Source of the DNA: Chthoniobacterales bacterium
GTDB lineage: Bacteria; Verrucomicrobiota; Verrucomicrobiia; Chthoniobacterales; UBA10450
Assembly (NCBI GenBank): GCA_025980625.1
Contig: JAICXG010000108.1
Coordinates: forward strand, 1-8,990
DNA length: 8,990 nucleotides
Direction: 5' to 3'
In this document: one piece after another, positions 6,087 through 8,990 of the stretch
How positions within the stretch are numbered: the first letter of the stretch is position 1
Layout: the number at the start of each line of letters is the position of its first letter
Position numbers and translations under genes: made by a program
The notes under the pieces: generated by a model
The model's input: the letters and a program-made list of their open reading frames with translations, nothing else
The model's database searches: none
Told to the model about the DNA's origin: nothing

Positions 6087-6737
6087 GTGATCCCAACCCA
6101 GCACACCCTCATTTCCCGCCTCCGCGCCGGAACCTCCGATGCTGATTGGGAAAAATTTTATGCTGTCTATGAGCGGCCGCTGCTTGCATTCGCCGCCTGG
6201 CATTCGTTAGGCGAATCGGATTGCTGGGATGTGCTCCAGGAGACGATGGTGAAAATGTTACGCGGCGGGTTCGCTCGCTTCGAGCCGGGCAAGGGACCGT
6301 TTAGCGGCTTTCTCTTTAACGTCGCCAAGGGTTGTGTCATCGATGCCATCCGCCGGCGCAACCGCCGGGAAGCGCGTCATCTGCCCCTGGACTGCCTTTC
6401 CTCCTCGCCGCTCTCGCGTGCCCCGGAACAACGCGCTCCAGCCGGCGACAATCCGGCTGAGGCAGCCGAACGCTGTGGACAAATGGCCCTTGTCGCCGTC
6501 GCGCTCGATTTCCTGATCGAGCGGCGGATTTTTAAACCCAGAACCGTCGCCATCTTCCGAGCTGTCACTCTCGATGGAATGGAAACCCGCGAAGTTGCGC
6601 GCCGATTCAATACCTCGGCTGGCAATGTTTATGAAGCCAAGCGCGCCGTTCTCGCCCGCCTGCGCCGGATGTTGCAGGGTCTCGAGCGCGGTTTGGATTT
6701 GAAGGAGGCGCTCGAGCAATCGAAAGAACAGGAATGA
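6087..6737 (+). CDS. ECF-like RNA polymerase sigma factor (sigma-70 family)
   Basis: This 216-residue protein is counted from the GTG at 6087. Region 2 spans about residues 19-93. WEKFYAVYERPLL opens it, DCWDVLQETMVKMLRGGFARF (45-65) is region 2.2, and PFSGFLFNVAKGCVIDAIRRRNRR (71-94) covers 2.3-2.4. The usual DAED-type acidic patch is altered here to DCWD. A Pro/Ala/Ser-rich linker (about 100-130) leads to region 4 (145-200), with a helix-turn-helix METREVARRFNTSAGNVYEAKRAVLARLRRM (165-195). No anti-sigma gene follows. Instead an FHA gene overlaps the stop by ATGA and an FHA-kinase comes next, suggesting control by phosphorylation. The start is uncertain: the only in-frame ATG nearby is at 5940 and would add 49 residues with no resemblance to a sigma factor, while the GTG places the family motif HTLISRLRAG at the N-terminus. 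No Shine-Dalgarno supports either. Confidence 0.82.
   Translation: MIPTQHTLISRLRAGTSDADWEKFYAVYERPLLAFAAWHSLGESDCWDVLQETMVKMLRGGFARFEPGKGPFSGFLFNVAKGCVIDAIRRRNRREARHLPLDCLSSSPLSRAPEQRAPAGDNPAEAAERCGQMALVAVALDFLIERRIFKPRTVAIFRAVTLDGMETREVARRFNTSAGNVYEAKRAVLARLRRMLQGLERGLDLKEALEQSKEQE
6204..6213 (+). repeat. TCGTTAGGCG motif, copy 5
   Basis: Exact 10-mer in the sigma-factor gene on its coding strand, read as Ser-Leu-Gly (residues 40-42) just before region 2.2. Confidence 0.75.
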
Positions 6738-7201
6738 ATCCGGGCGCATTATCCGACGAGGCGCTCGCCGCGCTCGTCACCGAGGCGCAGGTGACCCTGC
6801 AAAAACTCGGTCCGGCGCGAAGCGAACTGCTCGATCGGGTTCGCAAATTTGGCGAACTTTACGCCGCCCTGCCGCAGCAACCCGAGGGGCCCGCGCTTCT
6901 TTATCAAACGCCCGACTCGGCCAAAGTGGAATGTCACGCAATTAATCAACGCCTGGTTGTCGGCCGGCTTTCGCGTCGCGAACAGAATGCCGCTGGCTGC
7001 GATCTTACTTTCAAAGACGCCGAGATGAGCCGGATCCATTTCGAGATCGAATCGAGCGAAGGCTTTTACATTTTGCGCGACCGCGGCTCGCGCAACGGCA
7101 CCGTACTTAACCAACAGCCTGTCGGAGCCGAGGAAGCGATCCTTAAGGCTGGCGACATCATTTCCGCCGGGAACACGATTTTTATTTTCACCGGCAACTG
7201 A
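6734..7201 (+). CDS. Small FHA-domain protein
   Basis: This 155-residue cytoplasmic protein has no signal or membrane segment. Residues 1-50 are predicted helical (LSDEALAALVTEAQVTLQKL...). Residues 62-155 form a forkhead-associated domain, which binds phosphothreonine peptides. The binding-site motifs are all present: VGR (76-78), SRIH (99-102) and GSRNGT (118-123). The final strands are at 139-153. The ATG overlaps the sigma-factor stop (ATGA, 6734-6737), so the two are translationally coupled. An AGGA abuts the ATG with no spacer. The likely role is as a reader of kinase-made phosphothreonines that links the downstream kinase to the sigma factor. The partner itself is inference from gene order. 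Confidence 0.9.
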   Translation: MNPGALSDEALAALVTEAQVTLQKLGPARSELLDRVRKFGELYAALPQQPEGPALLYQTPDSAKVECHAINQRLVVGRLSRREQNAAGCDLTFKDAEMSRIHFEIESSEGFYILRDRGSRNGTVLNQQPVGAEEAILKAGDIISAGNTIFIFTGN

Positions 7202-7296
7202 TTTCCTATATTGCCGGGCGCTCGACTTCGTCTGGCCCTGAGAGGTGCTTTTGCGTAAAGCATTGCTTCCCCTCCCCGCCAGGCCCCCGGGCGGAG
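7202..7296 (+). other. Gap between FHA gene and kinase gene
   Basis: These 95 bases contain a small hairpin, TGCTTT (7246-7251) with AAAGCA (7257-7262) around a 5-base loop. A CCGCC/GGCGG pairing (7275-7279 with 7290-7294) reaches into the GGAG next to the kinase ATG and could mask it. No promoter boxes could be assigned. The kinase may be read through from the sigma-FHA genes or have its own promoter here. Confidence 0.3.
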
Positions 7297-8898
7297 ATGA
7301 AAACAGACTTCCTGGAATTACGAATCTCCACGGCGGGAGAGCAGCAGCATCTTATTTTCGCGGCTCATCAAGCGATAAGGGTTGGTCGCGATCCTGAGTG
7401 CCAGGTTGTGATCGATGATCCATCGATCGCGCCACGTCAGGCAGAGTTACGTTGGAATGGTGATGGCGCTCTCTCGCTGGAACCGCTCGCTTCCTTTGTT
7501 TCATTGCAGGCCAGCGGCCGGCTTTTGCTCGAGGGCCGCAGCGTTCACCCGCCGATTACCTTGCGCGATAGTGAAACGCTGACGCTCGGTCCTACAACGC
7601 TAACCTGGCGAGCCCTGTCTGAAGAAGAATCGCCCACCATGACCAGCGCTTTACCCGCTGGAGCAAGTCAATCTCTGGCAACTGTGGAACTTACAAGCGA
7701 ACTCGAAGAAGGACGCTATCTGTCCGGGGAAGAGATAGGTCATGGCGGCATGGGTAAGGTCCTGGCCGCGGTCGAGAAGTCACTCCAGCGAACCGTCGCG
7801 CTCAAGGTGCTGCGACGGTCCGAAGACCAGGCCGGCCAATTCCGATTCATTCGCGAAGCTCGCATCACGGGCCGCTTGCAACATCCGAGCATCGTGCCGG
7901 TGCATGAGCTTAATGTCGATGAAGAGGGCCGCGTCTTCTACACCATGAAGTTGGTCAAAGGCGTAACTCTTCGTCAAATCCTGCGTGATCTCAATGCAGG
8001 TGAGCCGGGCGCGTTGCAGAGCTATGACTTGCCATCGCTGCTCACAATCTTTCAAAAGGTTTGCGATGCTGTCGCCTTCGCCCACAGCCAGTCTCCGGCA
8101 GTTATTCATCGCGATCTCAAGCCGGATAACATCATGGTGGGCGACTACGGCGAAGTCCTGGTCATGGACTGGGGCGCCGCCAAAATCCTCCAGAGAGACG
8201 AGCTGGAAAGCCCGGCCGTTGCTCCGCATCCGTTACGGCCGCCCGTCCAAGCCTCGCCTAACGAATCCAACTCTGAACACGCGGCCGATCCGCTTCTTAC
8301 TCAGGCCGGCAGTGTCATGGGCACACCGGGCTACATGGCTCCCGAGCAAGTCATCGGACGCGCCGCCTCGGCCGACGAACGCACCGACATCTACGCTTTG
8401 GGCGCAATTCTCTATGCGCTGCTCACCTTGGAAACCCCGCCGCGGAGCACTCCTCAACAGGTGTTAGAGTTTCTTGAAAGCGATGAGCACAGCAACGCTA
8501 CCGCCAGGGCCTGGCTGGAACATGCGGCGCCACTCCTGGCCGACCACAGCGCGCGCCCTAAGCTTCAACATTTGCCTCATCGACTTATTCCCGAGTCACT
8601 CACCGCGGTCGCTTTGAAAGCTATGGCCTTGCTCCCCTTCAATCGCTTCGCGAGCGTGAAGGAGTTACAAGCTGATGTCGCCGCCTTTCAAGGCGGCTTC
8701 GCCACCAGCGGCCGAAGCAGCAGGCGCGTGGAGACGTTTCCGGCTTTTGGTCGCGCGTCACAAGCCATTGTTCGGCGCTCTCGCTGCGACGATTGCAATC
8801 TTGCTCACCGCCACAGCCGTCAGTTTCCAGCAACGCCAGGCCGCCGTCGCCAGCAATCGCAACTTGCAAGGCACCCTGCAACGCGCCAGCCTGGCTGA
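7297..8898 (+). CDS. FHA-Ser/Thr protein kinase (frame broken near 8710)
   Basis: This Hanks-type kinase phosphorylates Ser/Thr on partner proteins. Residues 1-105 are an N-terminal FHA-like domain with weakened binding motifs (IRVGRDPEC at 27-35 is kept; the SRxH motif is replaced by APRQ, 45-48). The kinase domain spans about 140-465 with all catalytic parts: P-loop GHGGMG (148-153), Lys170, helix-C Glu187, HRDLKPDN (271-278), DWG (291-293, in place of DFG), GTPGYMAPE (342-350) and TDIYALG (363-369). The activation segment carries a Pro/Ser/Glu-rich insertion (about 300-335). After GGFATS (466-471) the translation becomes Arg/Ser-rich and stops at 8898. The continuation expected of this family, including the membrane helix, is in the next frame. 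The ATG at 7297 follows GGAG directly with no spacer; no better start was found. Confidence 0.88.
   Translation: MKTDFLELRISTAGEQQHLIFAAHQAIRVGRDPECQVVIDDPSIAPRQAELRWNGDGALSLEPLASFVSLQASGRLLLEGRSVHPPITLRDSETLTLGPTTLTWRALSEEESPTMTSALPAGASQSLATVELTSELEEGRYLSGEEIGHGGMGKVLAAVEKSLQRTVALKVLRRSEDQAGQFRFIREARITGRLQHPSIVPVHELNVDEEGRVFYTMKLVKGVTLRQILRDLNAGEPGALQSYDLPSLLTIFQKVCDAVAFAHSQSPAVIHRDLKPDNIMVGDYGEVLVMDWGAAKILQRDELESPAVAPHPLRPPVQASPNESNSEHAADPLLTQAGSVMGTPGYMAPEQVIGRAASADERTDIYALGAILYALLTLETPPRSTPQQVLEFLESDEHSNATARAWLEHAAPLLADHSARPKLQHLPHRLIPESLTAVALKAMALLPFNRFASVKELQADVAAFQGGFATSGRSSRRVETFPAFGRASQAIVRRSRCDDCNLAHRHSRQFPATPGRRRQQSQLARHPATRQPG
8255..8264 (-). repeat. TCGTTAGGCG motif, copy 6
   Basis: Exact 10-mer in the kinase gene on the strand opposite to it, read as Ser-Pro-Asn-Glu (residues 320-323) inside the activation-segment insertion. 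Confidence 0.75.
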
Positions 8899-8990
8899 CT
8901 TGGAGGCGGCCCGGCAGCGCTTTCGCGCCGGGGCGTGGCGCGAAGGTATAGCTTTGCTTGGACGCTCCCTCAGTTTCTGGCCAGATAATC
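8711..8990 (+). CDS. Continuation of the kinase in the next frame: membrane helix and start of extracytoplasmic region (runs off window)
   Basis: The frame of codons starting at 8711 is open from after a stop at 8657-8659 to the window end. It reads AEAAGAWRRFRLLVARHK, then a transmembrane helix (LFGALAATIAILLTATAVSF, about 8768-8827) and then an Ala/Arg/Gln-rich helical stretch ending in AGAWREGIALLGRSLSFWPD, which looks like the beginning of a TPR-type repeat. This is the arrangement expected immediately C-terminal to the kinase domain. Removing one base at about 8710 (AGC-G-GCC) joins it to the kinase in frame. It is therefore probably one gene with a one-base frameshift, caused by true mutation or by sequence error. 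It has no start codon or ribosome site of its own. Confidence 0.7.

Noticed and set aside
5654..6112. Minus-strand open frame of 152 codons across the intergenic region
   Set aside because: It spans the rpsR end, two hairpins and the sigma-factor start. Its composition (Arg, Thr, Ser, Trp) is typical of a chance frame in GC-rich DNA.

Overview
The window most resembles a bacterium of the Verrucomicrobiota, probably a soil-type Spartobacteria/Chthoniobacterales relative. This rests on remembered protein family resemblance (a DksA/TraR protein with a Lys/Ala-rich tail, a sigma factor next to FHA and FHA-kinase genes, moderately high GC with GC-rich third positions). It is an inference, not a database result. 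There are no rRNA or tRNA genes, insertion sequences or CRISPR arrays.

Layout. (1) Positions 2-334, plus strand: the C-terminal end of an unrecognised protein, converging on the next operon. (2) Positions 3555-364, minus strand: a three-gene MacAB-type efflux operon (periplasmic adaptor, ATPase, FtsX-like permease) with ATPase and permease as separate proteins and no TolC-like gene in view. (3) Positions 3629-4423, plus strand: a lone ABC-2 permease of the ABC2_membrane_6/DUF990 type without an ATPase beside it. (4) Positions 4561-5688, plus strand: a compact cluster of a DksA/TraR-like regulator with a histone-H1-like tail, ribosomal protein L33 (rpmG, 57 codons) and ribosomal protein S18 (rpsR), followed by a GC-rich hairpin. 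All three proteins have lost zinc-ligand cysteines. (5) Positions 5710-6086: about 380 bases with no convincing gene but one perfect 10-bp-stem hairpin. (6) Positions 6087 to the window end, plus strand: an ECF-like sigma factor, a small FHA protein overlapping it by ATGA, and an FHA-Ser/Thr kinase. The kinase reading frame appears to break near position 8710, and its transmembrane and following region continue in another frame to the window end.

How the parts work together. The MacAB-like operon would be a tripartite exporter. The L33/S18/DksA cluster links translation to RNA polymerase control and may be a zinc-sparing set. The last three genes look like a phospho-signalling module: membrane kinase, FHA phosphothreonine reader and sigma factor.

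The most unexpected signal lies at DNA level. The 9-mer TCGTTAGGC occurs six times in 9 kb (five extended to TCGTTAGGCG), with two near-matches. It lies on both strands, in several coding phases and in six unrelated genes. By density and length it looks like a DNA uptake sequence or a HIP1-like genome signature.
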